From NCBI RefSeq assembly GCF_001425305.1, contig NZ_LMEE01000002.1:258191-322190 (forward strand): DNA of 64,000 nt, written 5' to 3'. Below, in pieces: positions 26,750 through 38,938 of the stretch; position 1 is the stretch's first letter, and each line of letters starts with the position of its first letter. The notes below the pieces were generated by a model. That model was not told the DNA's origin, searched no databases, and worked only from the letters and a program-made list of their open reading frames with translations. The position numbers and the translations under genes were made by a program. The stretch comes from Phenylobacterium sp. Root1290 (GTDB lineage: Bacteria; Pseudomonadota; Alphaproteobacteria; Caulobacterales; Caulobacteraceae).

Positions 26750-27040
26750 CTACTCCACGGCGTCGAGGTACTCGATCTCGGGACGGCCGCCCATGCAGGG
26801 GCCCATCTTGGCGCCGGCGGCCTTGAAGTAGTCGGTGCCGCCGTGGGCCTTCAGGGCGTCTTCGTCCTTGTAGAGCTCCAGCACCTTGTAGACCGTCGGG
26901 TCGGTGCGGCTCTTGGTCAGCTGGTAGGCGATGTTGCCCGGCTCGTTGGCCCGGACCTGCTTGGCGAGATCGATGAAGATCGCCTCGAACTCGGATTGCT
27001 TGCCGTCCTGGACCTTGAGGGTCGCCACCACGCCGATCAT
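26750..27040 (-). CDS. Small antibiotic-biosynthesis-monooxygenase (ABM) domain protein
   Basis: 96 residues. It starts MIGVVATLKVQDGKQSEFEAIF, followed by NEPGNIAYQLTKSRTDPTVYKVLELYKDEDALKAH, the ferredoxin-like ABM fold of YgiN-type quinol or cofactor-free monooxygenases. The ATG at 27040 has GGGAGAAAACGGC upstream. The frame continues without homology. It lies 5 bp upstream of the acyl-CoA dehydrogenase gene, so both are probably co-transcribed. The function of these small dimers is often unknown. Confidence 0.85.
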   Translation of the reverse strand: MIGVVATLKVQDGKQSEFEAIFIDLAKQVRANEPGNIAYQLTKSRTDPTVYKVLELYKDEDALKAHGGTDYFKAAGAKMGPCMGGRPEIEYLDAVE

Positions 27041-27114
27041 GCCGTTTTCTCCCAACGATTGTTTGAATGGGAGCCTAGAGGCGGCGTGGCCGTCGGGCAA
27101 GCCGCGACGCAGGG

Positions 27115-27582
27115 TCAATCCAGCAGCTTCTCCAGCAGCAGGGTGGTCAGCCCGCTGTCCCACTCCTGGTCGGGATAGCTGTCGATCTCGCGATAGCCGA
27201 GCGCCGCATAGAACGCCCGCGAGCGGGTGTTGAAGGTGTCGGTCTCCAGCCGCGCCGCCGCCCGCCCGGCCGCGGCGATCGCCTGCTCGGCGTGGGCCAG
27301 CAGCGCCCGCCCAACCCCGTGTCTCTGCGCCGCGCCGGTCACATGCAGGGCGTGGATGAAATCGCCGTCCCAGTGAACCATGCCCAGGACCTGCTCGCCC
27401 TGCGCCGCCACGACGAAGGCCTCGGCCTTCTGCGCGACATAGGCCCTGGCCGGCTGCTCGCGCCGGCGCCTGGCCAGCGCTTCGGGACGCAGCTGCGGCG
27501 CCCAGGTCGACTCGAAGGTGTCGTCCAGCACGGCGATCACCCCGGCGGCGTCGCCGGGGCGGAAGGGTCTCAAGATGAACAT
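27115..27582 (-). CDS. GNAT-family N-acetyltransferase
   Basis: 155 residues. It begins MFILRPFRPGDAAGVIAVLDDTF. The acetyl-CoA loop HGVGRALLAHAEQAIAAAGR (Q/RxxGxG/A-type, about 97-116) and the FYAALGYREID end are typical of GNAT enzymes. The acceptor is unknown. It is 12 bp downstream of the membrane protein gene at 27595 on the same strand. Confidence 0.85.
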   Translation of the reverse strand: MFILRPFRPGDAAGVIAVLDDTFESTWAPQLRPEALARRRREQPARAYVAQKAEAFVVAAQGEQVLGMVHWDGDFIHALHVTGAAQRHGVGRALLAHAEQAIAAAGRAAARLETDTFNTRSRAFYAALGYREIDSYPDQEWDSGLTTLLLEKLLD

Positions 27583-27594
27583 GGGATCAGGCGC

Positions 27595-27888
27595 CTAGCG
27601 CCCCTGGCGCTCGTTCCAGCCATAGGCCACCCAGTGGTGGCCGCCGAGGTTGCGCGCTTCGATCACGCCGTCGTCGCGCTGCTGGGCGCGGGCCTTCTTG
27701 GCGCGCAACGCCAGACCCGCCAGGGCCAGCAGGGCCGAGGCCATGACCGCGATCACCACCACCGTGGCGGCGAAGAAAACGGCGAGCACCGCGCCGACCG
27801 CGACAGCGGCGGCGGTGGCCAGAGCCCCTCCGACCGCGGCGAACCCGCGAAGGGTCGAGCCGTGTTTCCTGGCGAATTCGCGAACCAT
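27595..27888 (-). CDS. Small membrane protein, unrecognised
   Basis: 97 residues. A basic N-terminus precedes a long Ala/Val-rich hydrophobic stretch (about residues 18-60), enough for two membrane helices. A hydrophilic tail with NLGGHHWVAYGW and a basic C-terminus follow. The ATG at 27888 is chosen because AGGAAGCGC precedes it. No function is recognised. Confidence 0.6.
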   Translation of the reverse strand: MVREFARKHGSTLRGFAAVGGALATAAAVAVGAVLAVFFAATVVVIAVMASALLALAGLALRAKKARAQQRDDGVIEARNLGGHHWVAYGWNERQGR

Positions 27889-27990
27889 GCGCTTCCTCAA
27901 GGGCGCCGCTTGCTACGGCTAAACGAATAATTTGGTCGGACGATCCCCGACGTCAACGAGAACACGACAAAACACGACAAAGTGGCTGCA

Positions 27991-28686
27991 TCATGCCGCA
28001 CCTTCGAGCGCCATCGCCCGGCGTTCGCGCATGATGTCGTCAAACGCCGCGTTGATCGCCGCAGACTTCGCCTCGGCGACCTCGATGAACTCGCTGGGCA
28101 GCCCGCGGGCGCGAGCGCGGTCGGGGTGGGCCTCGGACAGCGCCGCCTTCCAGACCGCGCGCACCTCGGCGTCCGACGCATCGTGCGCCACGCTCAGCAC
28201 GCCGTACGGATCGTCCGCGCCGATCCCCAGGTGCACCGCCTTCAGCCGGCGGAACACCAGCGGCGAGAACCCGAACAGGTCCGAGACCTGCTCCAGGTAC
28301 TCCAGCTCGTCGGCGCTCACCACGCCGTCGGCGGCGGCGATATGGAAAAGGCCGTCCAGCACGTCTTCCAGCAGGGTGGGACAGTTCGCGTAGCGCTTGG
28401 CCAGCCGGCGCGCATAGCTCTCGAACCCGCGCGTCGTCTGGCGGGCCAGGTCGTAGAGCCGGTGGATGTTGCGCTCGGAGGCGGCGTCCGGCTGGAACAC
28501 CTGCGAAAACGCGTCGAACTCGCCGACGCAGGCGCGACCGTCAGCCTTCGCCAGCTTCGCGCCCAGCGCGGTGACGGCGGTGGAAAAGGCGGGATCCTCA
28601 CCCGGCCGGGTGGCAGGGCAATCGGCGCAGTCACCAGCATCGGGCTTCTTGACTGCGAGCCCAGCAATGTTGCGCCAGAAGCTCAT
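27991..28686 (-). CDS. TerB/J-domain co-chaperone-like protein (DjlA-like, no membrane anchor)
   Basis: 231 residues. The central helical region (LLEDVLDGLFHIAAADGVVSADELEYLEQVSDLFGF) is the TerB/DjlA-N fold with acidic metal-site residues. A C-terminal J domain carries HPD (about 187-189) in YGVLSVAHDASDAEVRAVWKAALSEAHPD. J proteins stimulate DnaK ATPase. Unlike DjlA it lacks an N-terminal transmembrane helix. It is divergent from the hydantoinase gene with only 40 bp between starts. A TTG start 12 bp upstream is possible. Confidence 0.85.
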   Translation of the reverse strand: MSFWRNIAGLAVKKPDAGDCADCPATRPGEDPAFSTAVTALGAKLAKADGRACVGEFDAFSQVFQPDAASERNIHRLYDLARQTTRGFESYARRLAKRYANCPTLLEDVLDGLFHIAAADGVVSADELEYLEQVSDLFGFSPLVFRRLKAVHLGIGADDPYGVLSVAHDASDAEVRAVWKAALSEAHPDRARARGLPSEFIEVAEAKSAAINAAFDDIMRERRAMALEGAA

Positions 28687-28726
28687 GGGAGTATCCAAGC
28701 TGTAAGGCCCGCCGTCGGTCCTGACA

Positions 28727-32404
<3,678 letters not shown>

Positions 32405-32426
32405 TCCCATCTTTCAACGAGGTTCC

Positions 32427-33026
32427 ATGTCAGCGCTACTCATCGCTCTCGCCCTTATGGCCGTCGACCAGGCGGCCGAGCCCGCCACGGCCGACGCAGC
32501 GACGCCTGCTGGCGTGGAAGAGCTCCCCTGGCCGGTGGGGGCGCCGCGTGACGACTACGGGCTGGTGTCCTGGTGCCACGGCGCGCTGACCGGGTATCTT
32601 GAGCTGCATGATCAGGTGATGCCCGAAGTCACCCGCATCGAGACCGCCTATCGCCCGCCGGGCCGCTCGGTGGCCGAGGACCTCAAGGTCTACGCCGACA
32701 TGCAGAAGCAGAGCCGCAAGGACCTCAAGGCCTTCGAGCGCGCCATCGAGACCGCCGAGAAGGCCAGCATCAAGCCGCTCGGCCCGATCGGCGCCGCCGC
32801 GATCAAGAAGGGCCAGTCCGTCTGGGCCGGCGCCCCGAACCTGACCAAGGCGCGCCTCGCCCAGGAGTGGATGAGCTGGTCGCTCCCGGTGCGCTGCAGT
32901 CCCACCGCCGAGCGCCTGGAGAAGAACGCCAAGCTGCTCGGCGCGGCCTTCGACCCCACAGCCGGAATGGAATCGGCCGCCGCCGACGCCGAGACCCCGC
33001 CTCCGGCCGAAGCCCCGACCAGCTGA
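32427..33026 (+). CDS. Secreted protein, unrecognised
   Basis: 199 residues. A short hydrophobic N-terminus (MSALLIALALMAVDQAAE) may be a signal peptide. A mature part with two Cys follows (about 50 in SWCHGALTGYLEL and near 152 in PVRCSPT), then a helical charged middle (DLKVYADMQKQSRKDLKAFE) and a Pro/Ala-rich acidic tail. The ATG is preceded by ACGAGGTTCC. It lies 22 bp after the oxoprolinase stop. No function is recognised. It looks like a small periplasmic protein conserved among relatives. Confidence 0.65.
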   Translation: MSALLIALALMAVDQAAEPATADAATPAGVEELPWPVGAPRDDYGLVSWCHGALTGYLELHDQVMPEVTRIETAYRPPGRSVAEDLKVYADMQKQSRKDLKAFERAIETAEKASIKPLGPIGAAAIKKGQSVWAGAPNLTKARLAQEWMSWSLPVRCSPTAERLEKNAKLLGAAFDPTAGMESAAADAETPPPAEAPTS

Positions 33027-33061
33027 GTCCAGGCGAACTCGGCAGATGCGGCGCGAATGGG

Positions 33062-33087
33062 TCCCGGTCTTGCTTCGCAAACCGGGA
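33062..33087. repeat. Short palindromic element between secreted protein and ParA-like gene
   Basis: TCCCGGT pairs with ACCGGGA and an inner TTGC-TTC-GCAA hairpin, in the context GGTCCCGGTCTTGC and ACCGGGATGAC. This is the form of short dispersed hairpins (REP-like) often seen between genes in this group. There is no T-run, so termination would be weak. Confidence 0.5.
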
Positions 33088-33171
33088 TGACACGCCGATC
33101 CGGCAAGCTCGTCCCGCCCCTAGGACAAAGTAGCGCCGCATACCCGCTCGATAGTCCGGCTGCTGAGCGCT

Positions 33172-33906
33172 ATGGTTTACGCCCAGGTCCCGCCGGGGGG
33201 CGCCTCAATCAGAGAGATCGGCTTGCCGACAGTCGCCTTTGTCAATCCGAAGGGCGGCGCGGGGAAAACCACCGCGGCGCTGCTTCTCGCCCTCGGCCTG
33301 GTCGAGCGCGGGCAGCGCGTGGCGATGATCGATTCCGATCCCAACAAGCCGCTGGTGCACTGGGCCTCGCTGCCCGGCCGCCCCGACAAGATCAGCATCC
33401 ATCCCGCCCCGATGATGGAAGACATGCGCGACGCCCTGCGCGAGGCGCAGCGCAAGCAGCCCGATTGGCTGATCCTCGACACCGAGGGCTCGATCCGTGG
33501 GGCCATGGCCTTCACGACCATGCGCCTGGACCTGGTGGTGACGCCGCTCGCCGCCTCGCAGCTTGAGGCGATCCAGGCGATCAAGGCGGCGGAAATGGTG
33601 ACCCAGTTCGGGCGCCGCGCCGGCCGCCCCCTGCCCCACCGCTGCCTGCTGACCCGGGTGCCCGCCGCCCTGCGGCCGCGCTCGCTGAAGGAAGTCGTCG
33701 CTCAGCTGCGCACCTGCGACATCGAGATCCTGCCCACGCCGCTCATCGAGAAGGAAGCGTTCCGCATCCTGTTCGCCATCGGCGGCGGCTTCGACCAACT
33801 CGAGGCCAGCGGCGTCAGCGGCGTCCCAGCCGCCCGCGCCAACGCCGAGGCTTACCTCGTCTCGATCCTCGACCTGCTGGCAAAACCTACCGAAACGTCA
33901 AACTAG
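33172..33906 (+). CDS. ParA/MinD-like ATPase (VirC1-type AAA family)
   Basis: 244 residues. The deviant Walker A is KGGAGKTT (27-34), followed by the switch region MIDSDPNKPLVHWASLPG (about 52-69) and LILDTEGSIRGAM at Walker B. The lone, short ParA-type pattern resembles VirC1 and orphan ParA ATPases on chromosomes. No ParB partner is adjacent. The ATG at 33172 has no clear ribosome site. A TTG at 33223 with GAGAGATCGG upstream would start the protein right before the P-loop and is a credible alternative. It may position a protein complex or replicon, with no further evidence here. Confidence 0.83.
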   Translation: MVYAQVPPGGASIREIGLPTVAFVNPKGGAGKTTAALLLALGLVERGQRVAMIDSDPNKPLVHWASLPGRPDKISIHPAPMMEDMRDALREAQRKQPDWLILDTEGSIRGAMAFTTMRLDLVVTPLAASQLEAIQAIKAAEMVTQFGRRAGRPLPHRCLLTRVPAALRPRSLKEVVAQLRTCDIEILPTPLIEKEAFRILFAIGGGFDQLEASGVSGVPAARANAEAYLVSILDLLAKPTETSN

Positions 33907-34306
33907 CTCGCTTCGCGGAATCCCAGACGAACGCTAGGATTCTCGCCGAACGGCGTTCCCACGCCGGTTTTCCCACCATACCTGGTCGTTGAAAACGAAT
34001 TCCGCCCCCCTGTGGCGCGGAAGCGACATTTTCGGGCGCCACAGCCAATTCGACAGGCACACCAAAACTAGTCGCTGATTTTTATAGGAAAATTCGACCG
34101 CAATTCGAATTGTCGGTACGATTTGGCGAATAAGTCAAAAATTTCGCCGCCATTTTTGCGATAACGGCATTCGATTACGACGATGTAGCGGCGTTATTCT
34201 TTCCGTGACGGAAAAGAGACTTGCGTTTCCTGGGCTCGGCCGCTTTTTCCTGCGCCACGTTAAGACGACAATTCGACGTATAACGTAGTTATATTAGGGG
34301 AAACGA
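33907..34306. promoter_or_regulatory. AT-rich, repeat-filled control region of the 972-residue TBDR
   Basis: About 400 bases, much richer in A+T than the flanks and without a gene. (C/A)AATTCGA occurs four times, at about 34046, 34090, 34101 and 34269, the third as a perfect palindrome CAATTCGAATTG (34101-34112). TTTCCGTGACGGAAA (34200-34214) is an inverted repeat centred on G. TATAAC-GTA-GTTATA (34279-34293) is another, ending just before the AGGGGAA ribosome site. These look like stacked operators for a strongly regulated receptor. Confidence 0.55.
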
Positions 34307-37225
34307 ATGTTGCATTGTAGGTACCTCGCAGGAGCCTCCTCCCTCGCGCTCCTGGCGGTCCTCGGGCTCGCCGGCCCTGCCAGCGCGCAAGACGATTCGG
34401 TCGCGGTCGAAGAGATCGTGGTCACCGGCTCCTTCATCGCGGGCTCGCCGGAAAACGCTGCTCTGCCGGTTAATGTCATCGGCCAAGACGAAATGCAGAA
34501 GCAGGGCACGCCCAGCACTGTCGATCTGCTGAAGTCGATCCCGGCCGTGTCCGGCGTTCTCGGCGAAGCCAACCAGTACGCCGCCGCCCAGTCGACCGGC
34601 GTGGGCAACGTCAACCTGCGCGGCCTCGGCGCCGAGCGCACCCTGGTGCTGATGAACGGCCGCCGCATGGCGATCTCGCCCGGCGCGATCTACGTCGACA
34701 CCAACATGATCCCGACGGCTGCGATCGGCCGCGTGGAAGTGCTGAAGGACGGCGCCGCCGCGACCTACGGCTCCGACGCCGTCGCCGGCGTCGTGAACTT
34801 CATCACCCGCAAGAACCTCAACGGCCTCGAAGTCTCGGGCAACTACTCGTACATCGACGGTACCGATGGCGACTACACTCTGAGCGCCGCCTACGGCTGG
34901 CAAGGCGATAACGCCGACATCCTGCTGACCGCCGGTTACCGCAAGCGCACCCCGCTGCCAGTCACCGAGCGTGACTTCGCGATGCGTTCGCTCACCGAGA
35001 ACCCGCAAGGCGGCTGGTCGAGCTTCGGCAATCCCGGCACCTACCTGACCAGCGGCAACGGCGGTGTGACCTACACCAGCGCGCTGCAAGATCCGGGCTG
35101 CGCGACCATCACCGGTCCGGGTTGCCAGTTCCAGTTCATCGGCTTCAACAACCTGATTGAAGAAGAAGAACACTGGCAGCTGTACGGCGAGATCAACGTC
35201 GACCTCACCGAGAAGACCAAGTTCCACGCCGAAGTGCTGTACGCGGCCCACGACGTGCCGCAGGAACACTCCTCGCCGTCCTATCCGCCGAACAACTTCC
35301 CGACCTCGGCGCTGACCGGCAAGATCCAGCCGAACGGCTTCTTCATCCCGGCGGCCAACCCCGGCCTGCAGGCGATGCTCGGCCAGCTGACCCCGGCTCA
35401 GGCCGCCGCGGCCGCCAACGGCCTCTTCACCTCGATCGCCTGGCGTCCGATCGGCGTCGGCGGCAACGACCTGTTCGGCGGCGGCGCGAAGCACGACAAG
35501 CGCTACTTCGAGACCTACCGGATCTCGGCTGGCCTGAAGGGCGAGTTCGACTATGCCGGCGGCATCGGCTGGGACGCGGCCGTCACCTACATGGACTCCA
35601 ACTCCGAAGTGGCGACGTCCGACATCCTGGTCGGCAAGCTGCAGCGCGCGATGCAGGGCTTTGGCGGCGACAACTGCCAGGGCACGACCGCGGGCGCCAA
35701 CGGCTGTCTGTGGTTCAACCCGTTCTCGACCGGCGTCGCCAGCAACGTGATCGACGGCCGCACCAACCCGGGCTACGTCGCCTCCACGGCCAACAGCCGC
35801 GAAGTGCTCGACTACATCTTCGGTGAGTACGGCTACAAGCAGCGCTCGCGCATGTTCACCGCCGACCTGGTGTTCAACGGCCAGGTTGAAGGCGTCGACT
35901 TCGGCGCCGGCCCGCTGGCCTGGGCCGCCGGCGGCCAATACCGCTGGAGCGGCGTTGAGCGTCAGAACAACGACGACACCAACATCGCCGTCAGCCCCTG
36001 CGCCGACTCGTCGGTGAACCCGGGCGCGACCTGCGTCGCCCAGAACGGTCCGTTCAGCTTCTTCGGCGCCCTGGCCGACTACGACCTCGACTACTCGGTC
36101 GGCGCGGCCTTCGTCGAAATGCAGATGCCGTTCACCGACACCCTCACCGGCACCCTGGCGGTCCGTTACGAGGACTACGGCGGCAACATCGGCGCGACCA
36201 CCAACCCGAAGGTCGCTCTGAAGTGGCAGGCCACCGACTGGCTGGCGTTCCGCGCCTCGGCCGGCTCGACCTTCCGCGCCCCGCCGCAGACCCAGATCGC
36301 CGCGACCGCCACCACCAACCTGTCGTACACCACCGCGGCCGGCGGCTATCGCGCCTATGATCTGTGGGGCAACCCGAACCTGGAGCCGGAAAAGGCCCAG
36401 ACGATCAACCTCGGCGCCCTGTTCGACTTCGGCGACTTCCGCGCCTCGGTCGACTACTGGTCGTTCGACTTCGAAGGCCCGATCCGTTCGGAAAGCGGTT
36501 CGCAGATCGTCAACGCGATCTTCCCGCAAGGCGGTACGATCCCGAACCCGCGGGCGGGTGAGCCGGGGCAACCGGCGACCATCATTGCGCCGAACAACTG
36601 CGGCGTCGCGGCCTTCGCCGCGCTGCAGAACCGCATCTCGTTCAACGGCGCCTGCTCGGCGGCGAACATCAACCGGGTCCGCCACAACTTCGTGAACGGT
36701 CCGGACGTGAAGACCAGCGGTATCGACTTCTCGGCCAACTACACGGCCCGCGACGTCATCGGCGGCGACATGAACTTCGGCGCCGACGTCACCTACGTCC
36801 TGGAATACGTGGTCGCTCAGAACACGATCGAGGGCATCGTGACGGCCCCGGAAACCGACTACGTCGGCACCATGGACTACCTCGGCTACGGCTCGCAGCC
36901 GCAGTGGAAGGGCAGCGCCTTCGCCGAATACACCCGCGGCGAGCACAACCTGCGCTGGACCGTCCGCTACGTCGACAACATGATCGACACCCGTGGCGGC
37001 TCCTCGACCTTCGCGACCAACCAGAACGGCCGCAAGATCGACGCTTTCATCACGCACGACCTCGCCTACCGCGTGTTCCTGCCGTGGGAAACGACGCTGA
37101 CGGCCTCGGTCATCAACGTGCTGGACGAAGAACCGCCGTTCGCCCGTCTTGACCTCAGCTACGACCCGTTCACGGCGAACCCGCTGGGCCGGTACTACAA
37201 GCTGGGCGTCACCAAGAAGTTCTAG
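34307..37225 (+). CDS. Large TonB-dependent receptor (972 residues)
   Basis: The signal peptide ends about residue 27 (ASA), followed by TonB box VEEIVVTGS (34-42). The plug has NVNLRGLGAERTLVLMNGRR and VLKDGAAATYGSDAVAGVVNF, and the long barrel ends GRYYKLGVTKKF. The LRGLGA...NGRR plug type and ~970-residue length are those of the oligosaccharide/plant-compound receptors abundant in Caulobacter. Codon choice is strongly biased to C-ending codons, suggesting high expression. No catabolic neighbour reveals the ligand. A strong terminator follows. Confidence 0.94.
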   Translation: MLHCRYLAGASSLALLAVLGLAGPASAQDDSVAVEEIVVTGSFIAGSPENAALPVNVIGQDEMQKQGTPSTVDLLKSIPAVSGVLGEANQYAAAQSTGVGNVNLRGLGAERTLVLMNGRRMAISPGAIYVDTNMIPTAAIGRVEVLKDGAAATYGSDAVAGVVNFITRKNLNGLEVSGNYSYIDGTDGDYTLSAAYGWQGDNADILLTAGYRKRTPLPVTERDFAMRSLTENPQGGWSSFGNPGTYLTSGNGGVTYTSALQDPGCATITGPGCQFQFIGFNNLIEEEEHWQLYGEINVDLTEKTKFHAEVLYAAHDVPQEHSSPSYPPNNFPTSALTGKIQPNGFFIPAANPGLQAMLGQLTPAQAAAAANGLFTSIAWRPIGVGGNDLFGGGAKHDKRYFETYRISAGLKGEFDYAGGIGWDAAVTYMDSNSEVATSDILVGKLQRAMQGFGGDNCQGTTAGANGCLWFNPFSTGVASNVIDGRTNPGYVASTANSREVLDYIFGEYGYKQRSRMFTADLVFNGQVEGVDFGAGPLAWAAGGQYRWSGVERQNNDDTNIAVSPCADSSVNPGATCVAQNGPFSFFGALADYDLDYSVGAAFVEMQMPFTDTLTGTLAVRYEDYGGNIGATTNPKVALKWQATDWLAFRASAGSTFRAPPQTQIAATATTNLSYTTAAGGYRAYDLWGNPNLEPEKAQTINLGALFDFGDFRASVDYWSFDFEGPIRSESGSQIVNAIFPQGGTIPNPRAGEPGQPATIIAPNNCGVAAFAALQNRISFNGACSAANINRVRHNFVNGPDVKTSGIDFSANYTARDVIGGDMNFGADVTYVLEYVVAQNTIEGIVTAPETDYVGTMDYLGYGSQPQWKGSAFAEYTRGEHNLRWTVRYVDNMIDTRGGSSTFATNQNGRKIDAFITHDLAYRVFLPWETTLTASVINVLDEEPPFARLDLSYDPFTANPLGRYYKLGVTKKF

Positions 37226-37253
37226 AGGTCTTCCCCCTCGAGAACGCTGACTG

Positions 37254-37286
37254 GGGCGGTCGCTACGGCGACCGCCCTATTTTTTT
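37254..37286 (+). terminator. Intrinsic terminator of the 972-residue TBDR gene
   Basis: GGGCGGTCGC (37254-37263) pairs with GCGACCGCCC (37268-37277) around a 4-base loop, followed by TATTTTTTT. Confidence 0.92.
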
Positions 37287-37288
37287 GT

Positions 37289-38218
37289 CTAGACGGGCAG
37301 CCCCTCGGCGACCCGCCGCGCATAGCAGGCGTCCCAGGCTGGCTCGCCGCCGAACCGCTCGATCATCAGGTCGCTCAGCGCCCGCACCTTGGCCGGCATG
37401 TGCGTCGCCGGCGGCGGCCGCACCACGAACAGCCCGGCCGGCGGGGGCGGAAAGTCGAGCAGCAGCGGCACCACCTCGCCGCGGTCGATCGCCGGCCCCA
37501 TCAGGAAGGTCGGCAGCATCGCGACCCCCAGCCCGGCCGCCGCGCCCGCCAGCACCGCCGGGCCGTTGTCGGCCTTGAACCGTCCCTCGGGCCGCACGGT
37601 GATCGTCCGCTTGCCGTCCATGAACCGCCAGACCTCCGAGCCGCTCATGACCGCCGGCAGGCTGTCCAGCTCCTCTGGCCGGCTCGGCGTCCCGTGCGCC
37701 TCCAGGAAGGCGGGGCTGGCGACCAGCGCCGCGCGGATCGGCGCGATCTTGCGCGCCACCAGGCTGGAATCCTCCAGCGTCCCGATCCGCACGGCGGCGT
37801 CATAGCGCTCGCCGATCAGGTCGACGAAGCGGTCGCTGTAGGAGACGTCGACCTGAAGCTTGGGATGGCGCACCGCCAGTTCGGCCAACACCGTCGACAG
37901 GTGGGTCATGCCGAACGACAGCGGCGCGGAGATGCGCAGGCTGCCGACGATCTCCTCGCCACGTTGAGCCAGGTCGTCGCGCGCCGCCTCCAGTTCGGCC
38001 AGCACCCGGTCGGCGCGCTCCTTGAACTCCACCCCGGCCTCGGTGACCGAGACCCCGCGGGTCGTACGGCTCAGCAGCTGGGCGCCCAGCTCGGCCTCCA
38101 GCCGCGCCACCCGCCGGCTGACCATCGACTTGGACAGCCCCAGCCGTTGGCCCGCGCGGCCGAAGCTCTGCGCCTCCACCACCTCGGCGAAGGCCTGGAT
38201 GTCTTCGAGGTCGAGCAT
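37289..38218 (-). CDS. LysR-type transcriptional regulator, divergent from azoreductase
   Basis: 309 residues. The winged HTH is LGLSKSMVSRRVARLEAELG (about 24-43), followed by the substrate-binding domain (GSLRISAPLSFGMTHL). The ATG at 38218 has AGGAACGCAAA upstream; a TTG 24 bp further out is less likely. SKSMVSRRVARLE is typical of the large DsdC/AaeR-like 'SKPxVS' subgroup that controls a divergent enzyme gene. The target is most likely the FMN azoreductase gene 110 bp away, through TGCAACA/TGTTGCA half-sites. Confidence 0.9.
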   Translation of the reverse strand: MLDLEDIQAFAEVVEAQSFGRAGQRLGLSKSMVSRRVARLEAELGAQLLSRTTRGVSVTEAGVEFKERADRVLAELEAARDDLAQRGEEIVGSLRISAPLSFGMTHLSTVLAELAVRHPKLQVDVSYSDRFVDLIGERYDAAVRIGTLEDSSLVARKIAPIRAALVASPAFLEAHGTPSRPEELDSLPAVMSGSEVWRFMDGKRTITVRPEGRFKADNGPAVLAGAAAGLGVAMLPTFLMGPAIDRGEVVPLLLDFPPPPAGLFVVRPPPATHMPAKVRALSDLMIERFGGEPAWDACYARRVAEGLPV

Positions 38219-38234
38219 TTTGCGTTCCTGATTA

Positions 38235-38272
38235 TGCAACAATCTGGTTCGAAATATCGGGCTACTGTTGCA
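38235..38272. promoter_or_regulatory. Inverted repeat TGCAACA-N24-TGTTGCA in LysR/azoR intergenic region
   Basis: TGCAACA (38235-38241) and TGTTGCA (38266-38272) are perfect inverted copies in the 111-bp divergent gap, 17 bp before the regulator gene and about 58 bp before azoR. This is the spacing expected for two LysR-type contact sites. Confidence 0.55.
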
Positions 38273-38329
38273 CCGTTCAAGACCTCACCTCTGTCGGCGT
38301 CGAATTCACCAACGCCCTGGAGGGCTGAT

Positions 38330-38935
38330 ATGTCCAACATCCTCGTTCTCAACAGCAGCGTCAGCGGCCAGGCCTCGATCTCGCGGCTGCTGGTCGCAGA
38401 CGCCGTCACCGAGCTGACCGCCCGCGAGCCCGACGCCAAGATCGTGTTCCGCGACCTGGCCGCCGATCCGATCCCGCACCTGCTGCCCTCGACCGTGGCC
38501 GGCGTGCGCGCCCAGGCCTCGACCCCGGCCGAGCAGGAAGCCCGCGCCCTCAGCGACAAGCTGATCGCCGAACTGCGCGCGGCCGACGTCATCGTCATCG
38601 GCGCGCCGATGTACAACTTCAGCATCCCGACCAACCTGCGCTCGTGGTTCGACCACGTGCTGCGGGCCGGCGAGACCTTCCGCTATTCCGAGGCTGGCCC
38701 CGAAGGCCTGCTGACCGGCAAGAAGGTGATCGTCGTCGAGAGCCGCGGCGGCCTCTACAGCGAAGGCCCGGCCCAGGCCATCGACTTCCAGGAGCCCTAC
38801 CTGCGCCAGCTGCTCGGCTTCATCGGCCTGACCGACGTGACCTTCATCCGCGCCGAGAAGATCGGCTACGGCCCTGAAGCCCGCGACCAGGCCCTCGCCG
38901 ACAGCCGGGCCGCGCTCGCCAACATAGCGGCGTAA
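38330..38935 (+). CDS. azoR: FMN-dependent NADH-azoreductase
   Basis: 201 residues with the flavodoxin-like fold of AzoR. It has ILVLNSSVSGQASISRLL at the FMN phosphate site, APMYNFSIPTNLRSWFDHV (about 88-106) and VVESRGGLYSEG. It reduces quinones and azo bonds with NADH and FMN. The ATG at 38330 has GGAGGGCTGATA upstream. The frame is open far upstream but overlaps the divergent regulator. It is probably induced by electrophiles through the adjacent LysR protein. Confidence 0.93.
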   Translation: MSNILVLNSSVSGQASISRLLVADAVTELTAREPDAKIVFRDLAADPIPHLLPSTVAGVRAQASTPAEQEARALSDKLIAELRAADVIVIGAPMYNFSIPTNLRSWFDHVLRAGETFRYSEAGPEGLLTGKKVIVVESRGGLYSEGPAQAIDFQEPYLRQLLGFIGLTDVTFIRAEKIGYGPEARDQALADSRAALANIAA

Positions 38936-38938
38936 CGC

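Noticed and set aside
34289..37057. A 922-codon open frame antisense to the large TBDR
   Set aside because: High-GC genes with C-ending codons leave the opposite frame free of stops. The translation is Val/Gly/Arg/Asp-rich without motifs, while the forward strand encodes a complete TBDR.
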